Position numbers and translations under genes: made by a program. Positions 24,638-37,230 of a stretch of 64,000 nt of DNA are shown piece after piece; position 1 is the stretch's first letter, and each line of letters begins with the position of its first letter. The DNA is from Xylogone sp. PMI_703 (lineage: Eukaryota > Ascomycota > Leotiomycetes). The stretch is taken from NCBI GenBank assembly GCA_021399445.1, contig JAJTUQ010000001.1, positions 6,386,001-6,450,000 on the forward strand, read 5' to 3'. The notes under the pieces were generated by a model. It was not told the DNA's origin, ran no database searches, and saw nothing but the letters and a program-made list of their open reading frames with translations.

Positions 24638-25681
24638 ATGGCTTCTCGACGGGCCTTCGTGTCCATTGGGACCAAAACAATTGCTCCTAGACGCCCCTCT
24701 TTGTTAGCCGCGGCTCTCTCCAAGCAGCATCTGCGCAGTGAGTCAACCTCATCGTCAACCTCAGCTTTAGCATACAAGGCCCTCCACCGTCGCATCTCGC
24801 CCCTACCCACGGCAGACCAACCGCCAGCATGGAGCGCTCAGGCTGCCGTTTCAAATATTCTATATGAGACACCAATGCCATCTACTGCCCCACCAAAGCG
24901 CCATATTCTTAACTGTCTCGTGCAGAACGAACCTGGTGTGCTATCTCGCGTATCAGGTATTCTCGCCGCCCGCGGATTCAACATTGACAGTTTGGTGGTA
25001 TGCAGCACTGAGGTAGAGGACCTCTCCCGCATGACCATCGTGTTGAGCGGACAAGATGGCGTAGTAGAACAAGCCAGACGACAGCTTGAGGATCTTGTGC
25101 CTGTCTGGGCTGTGTTGGACTACACCTCTTCACCCCTGGTTCAGCGTGAACTACTCCTGGCCAAGATCAATATTCTTGGCCCTGAGTATTTTGAGGAACT
25201 GCTCGCTCATCACAGAGAGATCACGGCAGCAGATCAAGAAGGCATGACTGAGAGTGAATTCTCTCCAGAGGAATGGGCTGCAAGGCGGGCTGAAGAGCTC
25301 AAAAACAGCCATAACTTCCACCCCTCCAAGTTAGCATTGAGCGAGGCATTGAGGCATAAACATGAGCATTTGAAGAGTATCACATACTTTACGCATCAAT
25401 TCGGAGGCAAGGTGCTCGACATAAGTACAAATAGCTGCATAGTTGAGGTGTATGTTCCATCTTCTCTTCCATTGCTAAACCAAGATTGCTAATTAAAATT
25501 CAGATCGGCAAAACCTTCTCGGATTGACTCCTTCTTGAAACTCATTTCTCCATTTGGAATATTGGAGTCAGCTCGCACAGGTCTGATGGCTCTGCCTCGA
25601 TCACCACTATATGGTCCACACGAGGAGACTGTCCAAAGTCCTGAGGACATTGTTGATGCCAGTACTCTTCCTCCGGGATAA
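24638..25681 (+). CDS. ILV6: Acetolactate synthase small (regulatory) subunit
   Basis: Regulatory subunit of acetohydroxyacid synthase, the first common step of isoleucine, leucine and valine synthesis in mitochondria; it confers valine feedback inhibition. Two exons (24638-25449, 25504-25681) encode 329 residues. An Arg/Ser/Ala-rich presequence (MASRRAFVSIGTKTIAPRR) is followed by the N-terminal ACT domain (HILNCLVQNEPGVLSRVSG then GFNIDSLVV), the dimer/linker LSRMTIVLSGQDGVVEQARR, and the C-terminal ACT-like half ending in SAKPSRIDSFLKLISPFGI and ARTGLMALPRSPL. The gene length and order match S. cerevisiae Ilv6. The intron falls inside the CIVEVSAKPSR block with a GTATGT donor. Confidence 0.95.
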
Positions 25682-25939
25682 ATGGCCTAATTATTGTGAT
25701 GTAGACAATGGGTTTCACTTTATGTGTTTAAAAAAGGAGTTGGCACTAATGACCAGAAATATGTTAAAACTACTCGTGTTTCCAAAACCAGTCATCAATC
25801 TTGTTTCTATGTGAATGTCTAAACTCCTGATAGTCATTTCTTTGCGCCTCCGTAGAAAATTGAAAATGAAAAGGACTAATAAGCTCCAACAAAATTATCC
25901 AACCATGTACTCCAGAAATTCTATTTTGCCCACAGATTT

Positions 25940-28746
25940 TCAAAGTCTAACATCCGCTCCAATTCCAGAACCCATATACCAGACAGTTTCTTTCCATCTA
26001 CCTAGCCTAATAGTGACATTGCCTCGTGCATCTAGTTTCAATGTTCCGCCCAGTGCTTTCTTAATTGCATCATAACCCACATCTCCCATATTCCAATCAA
26101 CAGGTAATTTTGGTGTAATACTTTTCCCTGGAGGAACCGCGAACGGTAAATCATATGTTATCCATCCAACCTGCTCGGTATGATTGTACAGTGCAGTGGC
26201 ATTAATTTCCTCGATATAAATTGAACTGTGGTGGAGAGGCGAGTAGAGCAGAAATTGAGCACTAGAAGAGAGAAAATGAAATATGGCACCAGTGAGAAAA
26301 TGGGGTTTGTCATCTCCAGGAACATCTGGGTCATCATCGTGTCCGGTGCTGGGTGTGGACACACGCGGGGTAGGGATTTTAATCGGAAATTTGCTGATGG
26401 CTTTTCCAAGTCTTGGCTGATGTGGGATGCTGCCTTCATGGGTCTGGAAGGTTAACGTTGTGTTGAAACCGGAAACATACTGTGAGAGCAATTCCCGACC
26501 GACAGCTTTTCCAACCTTGCCGCCATATGTAAGGGGATCCCAGGTAGCATCTACTATGATATTGCTGTTGTTTCCCGCTACCACAGAAATGTTCTCTGCA
26601 GTAGCTGATCCGATGATACTTCCATTATTAAGAACATGAATATTGACATAAGGAACCGTGGCCGTATATTCGGTGGGATTCGAAAAGTTGACAGTAGCTT
26701 GAAGATGAATGGAAGATTCACTGGTATCCAAAATCTTCACTTCTCCAATCTGAGGATTAAGTTTGCTGAAATCACCGCCAGGAGATATTGCTGCAGATTC
26801 TCGTCAGCTTCGGTTTGAGCGAGCTGGAATATAAGTGAAAGCACTGGCTAACGTTTAACAGGGACGGTGCCTTCAGCAGGCAGCTCTCTGATTATGAGAT
26901 CCCCGAGAACAGTAGACACCTCTACATCTACAAGTGCCGTTATTTTCAGCTCAACCCCGCTTCCACCAAATAGCAAAGCTTGTAGGACGTCAGTAAAGAC
27001 ACCGTCGTCTGTAATATCTAATGGTGCATCTCTTATGCTTGATGTAATCTTCAAACTTTCCTCTTTACCATCCTTGGATTCGACTCGTTTCGATTTAGCC
27101 TCTTGCCATTTCTTCAAATGGAGTTCCCCAAATTTCTTGTTCTTGTAGAAAACATCGGCATTCGCCTTAACCTTGGTAACATCAAGATTGAAATTCATTT
27201 CTTTTGGAATGCCAGCAACCACAACTATATTACCAGATACTTGAGGTTTCGCATCATCGGATCCCGGTTCGGCAAAAGGATCCGGGAGGCTGAAGTGTGC
27301 ATCGCTTAAAGAAAAGCTCTTGATGAGACCGTCGAATGTATGTCCCGGGAAGGGTACAGGAACGGTAACGCTTGAGAGAAGTTTTGAAATCCACTCAGGC
27401 GTACTTGATGATGGAGAACTAGATCCGCGGACAAATATTGTCGTATCTTTTCCATGGATGTAGTCACCAAGTAAAAGATCAAGAGGAGAAGACTTGGATC
27501 CCGGGCAGGTCTTCAGAAGAGTTTTGGGAATCTCTTTAACAAGTCCGCTTACGTTCACCTGAACCTCAGAATGCGGCTCGACCTCAATAATCCCGGTAGT
27601 GGCATCTGCTAGAGGGATATATGGTAGATCACTACCACAATTAGGAACAAGAATATTGAAGCCAAGTGGAGGTACAGTGAATTTAACGGGGTAAGAGTTT
27701 GTAACAGCCAGTGAGACGTCGGCGGCCATGCCTTGAGGTCCTGAAGGGGAAACTGGCACCTCGCGGAAATTCAAACGAGTAATATTATATTCAGGAATTG
27801 CTGGAACATCGTCGCCTATAATAATCATTAGCCGCAATCCCAAGCTATTGTAATTACTGACAGTATCTCCAGAATAAGTATTATTTCAGGACTTTGAGTC
27901 TTAGAAAAATGACTTCTCTCCTAAATATAAAGATGCAAAGGAACGGTAGAGAGATTGACCTTCAAAAGTGACTGATTCAGATACAGTCTGGGTGCCCAGT
28001 GGAAGAATTCCAGATCTCAATCCTACATCGGCCTTCCCTTGGATGCGTAATTGGGCTAAACGGCCTTCCAGCCAATCATTGGCAACTTGACGGATCCCCT
28101 CCACGTTGCCAGATTCCACATCTGCAAGGAAGGTGAGAACTGTTGTGTGGCCATCTCGAATACCCGCCACCAACCGTGGAACAACAGCGGTGCCAACTAA
28201 TATATTGCCATACTCAGGTAAATATACCTCGACTTTTGACTGCTCACTCTCGATTTCCTTAGCAATCCATGTGCTGAGCCATCCAATATTTCGCACGTGT
28301 TTATTCCTCACTCGAGAACTGTCCAGTTTGAAGTTTGCCTGCACTCTTACGGATACGCCCGTTGATGTGAACGAATCGATCGACAGGTTTGTCGGTTCAA
28401 CGACTAAAGCTTCCTTTGCATACTCCTGCACTGCTGCAGGTACAAAGAAGGCACCGATGATGATTCCCGCGGCTATCAGCCCAAGGAGAACAACAGCGAC
28501 GATGGTGGGCCACCGCCTTGACTTGCGTCTGACTATTTCTATTGATCGAAAACACTCCGGAGGGGAGGAGGGCCTCTCATATTCTTCCGAAGGCCATACA
28601 TCTTCGGCACCATCATATCGAGGGGTGTCATCCGATCGAGCGAGCAGAGGCGTGGATTCCTGACTGAGAACCGACCGTTGGGAGTGCTTAGATGACGGTC
28701 GGCCGTCAGAGTTGGTTAATAACGGCGTTTCGGAATCAGAAGTCAT
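25940..28746 (-). CDS. Large DUF3712 membrane protein, probably vacuolar (Tag1-like)
   Basis: Three minus-strand exons (28746-27960, 27815-26853, 26790-25940) encode 866 residues. Residues 1-77 are a Ser/acidic cytosolic tail with a dileucine motif ESTPLL (30-35), matching the [DE]xxxL[LI] AP-3 vacuolar sorting signal. One transmembrane helix (about 79-100, TIVAVVLLGLIAAGIIIGAFF) leads into a very large luminal part built of LEA/DUF3712-like beta domains with many NxS/T sites. This layout matches the vacuolar DUF3712 proteins, including yeast Tag1, which is implicated in ending autophagosome formation. Orthology to Tag1 is inferred from layout and needs a profile search. The exon 1/2 junction (intron 27816-27959) was chosen to continue the frame as TFEGDDVPAIPEYN. 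Confidence 0.8.
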
Positions 28747-29229
28747 CCTTTCTTCTGGCTGCTCTTCCTTCCTATATTTTGTGCTGTGTTGAACCAACTC
28801 CCCTCGCCTGCGATGTGAGCTGGTTCTACCGTATATGTTCGATCTAGAGTGAGTTGTCTTGTGTTTCGTGAGGGTGGAGATGAGGATGGCATGGAGGATG
28901 AGAGCTAACGCAGGATTGGGGCCACGCAAGGTCCAGACCTGCATACAACCCAATATCGCTAATTGGCCAGAGCCAGCGGGTGAGGGGTTGGTGCCTGTTA
29001 GCGCCTTTATGTGCCTGAGATTTGGATACCGTATGCAGCTTGTGACGCATCTGCTAATATCTCAGTGTCGAAAAAGTTTCAGTGCTTGCATATATTCCCT
29101 CGCATCGATATTTGTGCCATACTGTTTCGCGATACAGGGATCGGTATCCATATGATAAGGTGAATTACTTTGCACAGTTGATTCTGTTCTCCTAGTATCA
29201 ATTGACTGATCAATTGCCCATCTCAGCCA
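28747..29229. promoter_or_regulatory. Divergent promoter region, DUF3712 gene / ARG3
   Basis: 483 nt between two divergent start codons. The left part stays open in frame with the DUF3712 protein up to 28953, but lacks membrane-protein features, so the start at 28746 is kept. No exact TGA(C/G)TCA site was found. Confidence 0.45.
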
Positions 29230-30393
29230 ATGAAGATGCTGTCCCCGCTAAGCTTGCGCTCCGCGAGGATATCCCTCCAGCTCCTCTCTCGATCCTCAAA
29301 ACGAGCATACTCTAGCCCAGCTCAACTTCAAACTTCTCCCTTCGCACCCAGACATCTTCTTTCTATAGCAGATTTAAGTCCTGCCGAATTTACAACACTC
29401 GTGCGCAATGCTGCTTCATACAAGCATACCATTAAATCAGGATCCATACCTACGAATTTGTTGGGCAGTCTAGCAGGCAAGACGATCGCCATGATGTTCA
29501 ACAAGAGGAGTACAAGGACACGAGTATCCACAGAGTCAGCTGTGACAATAATGGGCGGTCATCCGATGTTTTTAGGGAAGGACGATATACAACTCGGGGT
29601 TAATGAGTCACTCTATGATACTTCAGTTGTAATTTCTTCCATGACATCCTGCATGGTTGCCCGTGTAGGGCCACATTCTGATGTAGCAGATCTAGCAAAG
29701 CATTCTTCAGTTCCGGTGATAAATGCTTTGTCTAATGACTACCATCCTCTTCAAAGCATCGCCGATTTCTTAACCATTTACGAAGCCTTTCCGCTAAAGA
29801 ATGCACCAAGTCATTCTGGGACTCCTAGTCTCGGTATTGAGGGTTTGAAGATAGCATGGATAGGCGATTCGAATAACGTCCTTTTCGATCTTGCGATTTC
29901 ATCTATGAAACTAGGCGTCAACCTCTCTGTCGCTTCTCCAAAGGGATATGAAATACCCCCAAGGATGCGTGAAATAATACTAGCCGCTGCTGCTACTTCT
30001 CCAACACCAGGGGCCTTAACTGAGACAATCATTCCAGAAGAAGCCATTAAAGACGCCGATATACTTGTCACCGACACATGGGTGTCAATGGGTTCTGAAG
30101 GAGAGTCAGCTACACGTTTGAAGGCCTTTGAGGGCTATCAGATCACTAATGAATTGGCAAAAAGGGGAGGAGCAAAGGAAGGATGGAAATTCATGCATTG
30201 CCTCCCTAGACACAGCCAGGAGGTAAGTGACGATGTGTACTTTTCCCCTAGGTCATTAGTTTTCACGGAGGCAGAGAACAGGCTCTGGGCTGCTATTTGT
30301 AAGTATCCCTGAAAGTTGGACTAGAAGAGTTTACTGATTTATGTCACAGCTGCACTGGAAGCCTTTGTTGTAAATAAGGGTAAGATAGTGTAA
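29230..30393 (+). CDS. ARG3: Ornithine carbamoyltransferase, mitochondrial
   Basis: Joins ornithine and carbamoyl phosphate to citrulline in arginine synthesis (argB in Aspergillus). Exons are 29230-30298 and 30350-30393 (370 residues). A presequence rich in Arg, Leu and Ser (MKMLSPLSLRSARISLQLLSR) is followed by the carbamoyl-phosphate loop KRSTRTRVSTES, the DIQLG and NALSNDYHPLQSIADF blocks, the ornithine-binding WIGDSNNVLFDLAIS and DTWVSMGSE, and the catalytic HCLPRH. The short last exon gives the canonical ending ALEAFVVNKGKIV. A second ATG six nt downstream of the first is equally usable. Mitochondrial location is usual in filamentous fungi. Confidence 0.96.
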
Positions 30394-30767
30394 AAGCATG
30401 GAAGCCTCAAAAATCTAACGATCATACAATGAACTTTCTCTTTTAGTGCATAATTGAACCGGTATCATGAACCAATCCGTTTCGTACATGTATTACCACA
30501 TATACACAGATTTCAAAAGCCTGCTCAGGTCTCCATATTGTACACAAAGTGGTTGGCCAGCTCTAGATTTAGGCTCATGCACGTCACCTGAATAACCCCC
30601 TCTGGCCCTTCATCAGTCCCGAAATGACATATTTCAAGTGACGGCGATGTATTGACCGGGATTTTCCCACCAAGTCAATGATACTGCCAACTGATAGCTA
30701 TGGAGGCCGATTCCTTGACGGTTCTCCATGCTACTATGTATGTTCTTCCCCATAATATTTAACCGTA
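30394..30767. other. Convergent 3' flanks
   Basis: 374 nt between converging genes; nothing recognised beyond AT-rich terminator-like DNA. Confidence 0.45.
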
Positions 30768-31286
30768 TTATTTCGTTTTATCTTCTTTGTTTCCCCTCCC
30801 AACGGCATAAGTATATCCACATGCTCCTACATTAATGGCAGCAAGACCAATTGCAGATCCTCTTACTAACCCTCTGGCTCCAAATCTTCTCTGAAAATTT
30901 CGCATAACACCCACTCCCTTAGTCCCTCTTCTGCGGCTAGCAAGTAGGAAATATAATCCAGACCATGCAGCTGTCATGCCAGCACTATCTACCACATATG
31001 AGGCGAGGTTTACATAGCTGCTAAAAAGGAGCACGGGTGCAAAAAGGAGGGGCAGCGGCTGGAAAGGCCGGGCGTGGAGGCTGGTGATCAAAGTTGCAAG
31101 GACGGTGGGAGGTAGGGGAGAACCTGGAAAATATAATTAACAACAAATTAACTCTTTTTGGAAATTTGAAGGAGGAGAGCAGTCAGATATAATAGATACA
31201 AGAAGAAGTAACTCACTGCCCCATTCTTTGGCATAGGCTAACACCGATTTCTTTGCTTGCTGAACCTCATCGCTTGGTGACGACAT
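30768..31286 (-). CDS. Small membrane protein, Aim19-like
   Basis: Two exons (31286-31217, 31123-30768) encode 141 residues. The N-terminus is short and polar (MSSPSDEVQQAKKSVLAYAK), followed by about three hydrophobic segments near residues 30-60, 62-85 and 108-128. The segment AAWSGLYFLLASRRRG followed by a basic stretch and AIGLAAINVGACGY resembles the C-terminal half of yeast Aim19 (altered inheritance of mitochondria 19), a small mitochondrial membrane protein of unknown role. The resemblance is partial, so the family name is tentative; a profile search with the Aim19 family would settle it. It is divergent from the HLJ1-type gene. Confidence 0.72.
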
Positions 31287-31727
31287 TGCGATCTACACAA
31301 GATTCTTTTTTATTCAGATAAGCAGTAAAGGTCTTCGAGCAGCTCTTTATAACCATTGGATTGGGCAAATCTTTTGAGAAAATCGCAATTGATCAAAATA
31401 TGCACAATTGTACACAAGTGCAAGTGATGAAGGGTAACTTAATCAACCTCAATCACGTGCAGCAATCTGGTGACACCGGGATCATGCTCTAGCGTCGAAG
31501 CAAGACAAACATCGCTCGAGACTACTTTAACGTCCGCGTCGCGGCCCAGAACATTTCTGGATTAATCCCAATTCAACCATCCATCCTACCAACAGGACCG
31601 GCTCCCTCCCTATTAAACTGCATTTCCCGCGAAGGGGAGTTGCAGAATTATTTTCCCGAACTGCCGCTTCGCTCTCTACAGCTTTTCTGGAACTCGTCTA
31701 TCTGTCCTAGCGACATTGCTCAGCGAA
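31287..31727. promoter_or_regulatory. Divergent promoter region, Aim19-like / HLJ1-type genes
   Basis: 441 nt between two start codons; becomes GC- and CT-richer toward the right-hand gene. No recognised motif array. Confidence 0.45.
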
Positions 31728-32895
31728 ATGCCGCAAGCAACCAGCAGCGGCGCTGATAGCAAGCCTAACGGCACTGCGAGATCTCGCGATCACAATCAGG
31801 GAAACCAAGACCGCAAGTATACGCTAGAGCAAAAAACAGCGGTCCTTCGGATACGAAAATGCTCGCCCACCGCCTTCTACGAAATTCTTGGACTCGAGGA
31901 AGTTAGGACTACGGTAACCGAATCAGAGATAAAGAAGGCGTATAGAAAGTTGAGTCTTCTCACGCATCCGGATAAGAATGGCCACGAACATGCGGATGAG
32001 GCATTTAAAATGGTGAGCAAGGCATTCAGTGTGCTCGGAGATAAAGAGAAGAGGGCCAAGTACGATAAGTTTGGTGGAGACCCCGATAGCAGATTTGGAG
32101 TTCCTCCACCAGGGAATCCATTCTCTGGATTCTCACAGAGGGCAGGCGGCTCAGGTAGAGCTGGTCCAGGTGGAGGAGGTGGAATGTGGGAAGAAGAAAT
32201 TAGCCCTGAAGAGATGTTCAACCGGTTCTTTGGTGGAGGGGGATTTGGAGGCGGTCCATTTGGAGGTAAGTAGGAACTTGGGTTTCATCTCAATTTACTT
32301 ATTTGCTAACTAAATTCCTGTACTAGGTGGAATGTTCGGAGCAGGGACGCCTTTTGTGTTTAATATCAACGGTGGACCAGGGTTTAGGGTCCACCAATTC
32401 GGCGGTGCCACTCCAAGACGAAGGCCTCGAGAAGCCAATGCTGCACAAGACCAACCAGCGACAATGAGGTCGATGATAACAAACCTTCTACCGATATTGA
32501 TTCTCTTCGTCTTCCCACTCTTGACTTCGCTCTTTTCCGGCTCAAGTTCTACTCCTTCTGGCCCTTCCATGAGGTTCGATAGTCCAGTTCCACCACACAC
32601 GCATCACAGGCATACGCGACATCTCAAGGTAGACTATTACATTGATCCTGCTGAAGTTGAGCATCTTTCGCCGAGTAAATTGTCACAGCTAGATAAAACT
32701 GCAGAAGCGGCTTATGTAAGACACCTCAGGCTAGGTTGTCATGAGGAGACAGATGAGAGGACCAGATTGATCAACGAAGCACAGGGTTGGTTCACATTAG
32801 ATGCAGATAAGATGCAGCAAGCAAAGGATATGGAGATGAAGAGCTGTAAACGACTCGATGAGCTAGGCCTGGGTATGACACAGCAGAGATACTGA
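31728..32895 (+). CDS. HLJ1: ER-membrane J-protein, Hlj1/DNAJB12 type
   Basis: A co-chaperone for Hsp70 on the cytosolic face of the ER that helps degrade misfolded membrane proteins. Exons are 31728-32265 and 32327-32895 (368 residues). The J domain runs from about residue 46 (TAFYEILGLEEVRTTVTESE) to 115 with an intact HPD in LLTHPDKNGHEHADEAFKMV. A Gly/Phe-rich linker is followed by one membrane segment (ITNLLPILILFVFPLLTSLF, about 229-248) and a DUF1977-like C-terminal domain in the ER lumen or cytosol as drawn for DNAJB12. The first ATG on the frame is 31728. It precedes UFD2 in the same direction. Confidence 0.92.
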
Positions 32896-33505
32896 ACCGT
32901 TTTTGTGTTTTTTGGGCTGGCTGCTCTGTTCTTGTTCATAGAAGCATGGCGTTGGGGAATGGCATTTTGGGCGATTGGAAGAAGTTTCACTTTGGCCTGT
33001 CTGCATACAGTATAATAGAATTTCTTGGTGGATGGCAACCTCGTTCGTTTCTTCGCCAGCCACGTGCTTGAACAGGAGGTACAAGTTGGTTGCGTTGTCA
33101 CGTGCTATAACCCACTTGCACCTGTCTGAATATGGAGGCGATGAGAATGACGTACTGTAATTGCTGTACCCTTCTGCTTGGTATAACATTCTCTTCTCTG
33201 ATGGCAAGTCAACTATAAATGTCTAATATATAAGGCAATTGTTTATTAGACCGATTAGCCGTTGCATCTATTATAAAGCTAATTGACCTATTGCCAGTAA
33301 TACCGCCACTTTTCCCCAGAGAAGGTTCGAGAGCTCTGCGCCTAATAATACCCCGGCCATATCGATTAGCAAGCGCAATCACTGACGCGACATCGATAAA
33401 GCGACCCTGTGAAGCTCCACGTCCGGCAAGGCTACCGTGCCACTGACTTCACAGTCCATCTAATTTGTGACCCTTCAATCTTGGGAGATCACAACCCTCG
33501 TAAAT
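32896..33505. other. Intergenic region between HLJ1-type gene and UFD2
   Basis: 610 nt of tandem spacing. No gene recognised; minus-strand ORFs here overlap the 3' end of the J-protein gene and have no domain features. Confidence 0.45.
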
Positions 33506-36500
33506 ATGGATAACAATATTCCTCCATCGTCTAACACTCCGGACGCTCCTGATAAGGAGACGATGGACCAGGTCAGACTGCCTTTAAACCTTGTTAAATA
33601 GCTCAAGAATGTACCTTTCGCTAATCTAATCCCATATACCCAGATTCGACGTCGTCGTCTGGAAAAGTTATCTGGTCCACCTCAGGCAGTAAAGGAGAAT
33701 AATGGTACCGATACAAGTAAAGCTGCTTCAGAACCCTCAACTGCACAACCCCCGCAGCCTTCGGAAGGGAACCAAGATGCTGCTCCGAAAGTTCAAATCA
33801 ACATCAAACCTGCGGCTTCATCGACAGAGCCGTCTAGTGAGAACCCCTTTTCAAAGGTTATATCGCCTGCTGCAAATGCAGACGGATCAGCCACAGATAG
33901 TTTGGCAAAGAGACCAAGACCCGAGTCTGATGCGCAGAACACTCAACGGCCTGCGCCCAAGAAAGCGAGTGCGGTGACGGAAGAGCCAGTTGAAGTATTC
34001 GAAGACAGAACGCTTAGAAATATATTCAGAGTCACGCTAGATCCGAATGAGAGTGTTGATGCATCAAATCATAGACTTATCTTCCTACCAAATTTGAAAC
34101 AAGATCTTGAAGAAGCGAATGAGCCAATCAGATTGTCAGTCAGCAATTTGGATACAGCTATCGTCGAAGCGGCATCCACTATCCCACAAAAGAGATCCGT
34201 GCTAGAATACCTGCTTCCATGTTGGAAGAGGGCTATTAAGACTATAAAAGGCATAAGGAGTCATACCACTGCGAAGGATGCGGTCTTGAAAGAGGCTAAG
34301 CGGTTGTGTATGAGTAACTGTATATTTGCCGTTACAGTCCCTGAACTTTTTGGGTGAGTACTCTCGAAAGCATTATTGAATGATTACTAACTTTACTGGA
34401 GTCGAGAACCCAACCCTTCGACTGATAACCTAGCTCCTTATTTACTTGTCGATGATACAGAAGACAGGGGTATCTGCCGTGACTTTTTGGAAGAAGCAGT
34501 ATCTCGATTTGATGAAGATGACACCGTAAAGCCGTTACTTATGAAAGCATTCGTGACAATAAGCCAGCAGCTATCTAACATGACTATGAATGATAATTAT
34601 AAGCCCTATATAAATGTTTGTGGACTTTCACACATGTTCTCTAAAGCTATGCTAATAGGATCGCAGGCCTTGAAGTCATATTCGATGTTTCCCCGTCTCG
34701 TAACAGCCATTGCTGAAGATGCGCTATTTCAGATGGCAACATCGGCAGCACGAATAGAGAAAGACACTCTGCTTGGACCATTCTTCCGAATATCTCCTCT
34801 ACAGCCAGAAGTCACCAAAGAGTACTTTGTGGGCCCGAAGACCATGGATAAGAGACACATTCATACTTCTCAAGAAGCCTTAAGATTAACATTACAAGCT
34901 CACCAGAGAGATCTCCTGGATATCATCAACCACTTTGTCCGAGCAAGTCCAACAGCGAAGGCCCGGACTCTCGATTGGTTTGCCTATATCGTAAATCAAA
35001 ATCACAAGCGAAGAGCTATGCATGTAGATCCGAGACAAGTATCGTCAGATGGTTTTATGATGAATGTTACTGTGGTTCTCGATGGTCTTTGTGAACCTTT
35101 CATGGATTCGACGTTCTCTAAGATCTCCAGGGTCGAAATCGAATACTTCAGACGCGAACCGCGAGTGGATATTAAGGACGAGACCAAGTTGAATGCCGAC
35201 CAATCCTCTTCTGAAAAGTACTATGAGCAAAAGGACTCTGGAGTTTCGAATTTCATATCAGAGGTGTTCTTCTTAAATCTTGCTGCTCATCACTATGGTA
35301 GTGAAGCAACAAATGCAATGCTTAAAAACCTAGATAGAGATATTAAACACATCCAGAAGCAAATGGCGGAATTAGAGGCAGAGAGACAAAAGGTCATAAA
35401 CGTAAGCGTGTTTGTCGATATTAGTAGTAACAGGTTTATACTGATAACAAGCAGAATCCTGCGCAGCTCGCCATATTTGACGCCAATGTGAAGAGGTATA
35501 ACGAAGTCTTAGAGAAGTCTATGTCTTTCAAGTTTGCCGTCGAGGGGGTCTTGCTCGATAAACAAATGCAGACAAAATCATTACTCTTCATGAGATATGT
35601 TACTGTTTGGCTCTTGCGGATTGCAACACAGACAGATTACACTCCTGACAAGACTGTCAAGTATGTACTATCCCAACCATGCCAAATCAGTCATCTGACA
35701 ATTTTAGACTTCCACTTCCGGCAGAGGAACCTGACGCTTTTAAATATCTGCCCGAGTATGTCCTAGAGGACATCATCAGTAATTTTAGCTTCATTCTTCG
35801 GTAAGAAGCTGTCTGCTGACGAACCTCGATCGATAACTGACCACCACAGTTTCATTCCTGATGTTATGATATCCGCTATCGGCGATGAAATCATTACTTT
35901 GAGTATCACATTCCTTACCAACACCGAATATATAAAGAACCCCTATCTAAAGGCTAGGCTCGTCACACTTCTATTCCAGGGCACTTGGCCGGTGTACCAT
36001 CGTACCAAAGGTGTTCTAGGCGATGCACTTATGGGAACGAAATTTGCTAATGACTACCTTCTTCATGCGCTGATGAAGTTCTATATTGGTAAGTCCTGGG
36101 TACCTTCGATGTTTCAGTGGCATCACGTTAACATATCTATTCAGAGGTGGAGTCTACTGGCCAGGATAGGCAATTTTATGACAAGTTCAATATTCGATAC
36201 GAGATATTTCAAGTGGTTAAATGCATATGGCCAAATGATGTTTATAAGCAGCGTCTGACCCAAGAGAGCAAGTATGTTACCCCTTTCAACAACGTGTGCC
36301 ATAGTTGCTAACCATCATCATAGGGGTAATACCGAATTCTTCGTCCGATTTGTCAACTTACTTCTAAATGATGCCACATACTTATTGGATGAAGCGCTCA
36401 CAAAGTTTGTCAAGATCCACGATTTACAGGTCGAACTACTGCGGCCCCCATCAGACATGACCGCAGAGCAAAAGGCCCAAAAAGAAGATGCTCTAAGAGC

Positions 36501-37230
36501 TGCGGAAGGGGATGCCCAAGCTTATATGCAGCTTACAAACGAAACAATAGCCATGATGAAGTTATTTACCGGCGCACTTAGTGAAGCGTTCACAACTCCT
36601 GAAGTCGTAGGACGGTTAGCAGCGATGATAAACTATACGCTTGATACGTTAGTAGGCCCAAAATCAACAAACTTAAAAGTCCATGATCCATCCAAATACC
36701 ACTTTAACCCGAAACAACTTCTCAGTGAATTCATCGATATTTACCTCAACCTGGGTGACTCGGATCGCTTCGTGACAGCGGTGGCACAAGACGGACGGTC
36801 CTATAAACCCGCTAATTTCGATACGGCAACAAAGATCTTGACCCGCCACAGCTTGAAATCTGGCGAAGATATCTCAAAGTGGGAAGCATTAAAGGAGAGG
36901 GTCAAGGTAGCCAAAGAGGCAGAAGACCAGGCAGAGGAAGATCTGGGTGAGATTCCTGACGAGTATCTTGACCCTATTCTGGCCACTTTGATGCTGGATC
37001 CCGTCATTCTGCCCAAGAGCAGGATCACGGTGGACCGAAGCACCATCCGCAGCCACCTGCTTAGTGACCCTCACGATCCATTTAACCGGCAACCGATGAA
37101 GATCGAAGATGTCATTGAAAATACCGAGTTAAAGGAAGAGATCATGCGATGGAAAGAAGCAAAGAAATTGGAAGCGCAGAAAGCGAAAGAGGTTTCGGTG
37201 GACAACATGGAGGGTGTAGAGCAAAATTGA
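33506..37230 (+). CDS. UFD2: Ubiquitin chain elongation factor E4 (U-box)
   Basis: Extends ubiquitin chains on substrates handed over by Cdc48, including ERAD clients. Eight exons (33506-33571, 33644-34353, 34402-35401, 35452-35660, 35708-35800, 35850-36088, 36145-36271, 36324-37230) join in frame to 1116 residues, near the family's usual 960-1100. Residues 1-130 are disordered, starting MDNNIPPSSNTPDAPDKETM and an IRRRRLEKL helix. The large Ufd2 core follows with family blocks such as GREPNPSTDNLAPYLL, LGPFFRISPLQPEV, ARTLDWFAYIVNQNHKR and LNLGDSDRFV. The C-terminus is a U-box: IPDEYLDPILATLMLDPVIL, then TVDRSTIRSHLLS and DPFNRQPM. All seven introns are 47-72 nt with good splice signals. Confidence 0.96.

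Noticed and set aside
28747..28953. N-terminal extension of the DUF3712 protein
   Set aside because: Open but without membrane or signal features that fit; the MTSDSETPLL start gives a normal cytosolic tail.
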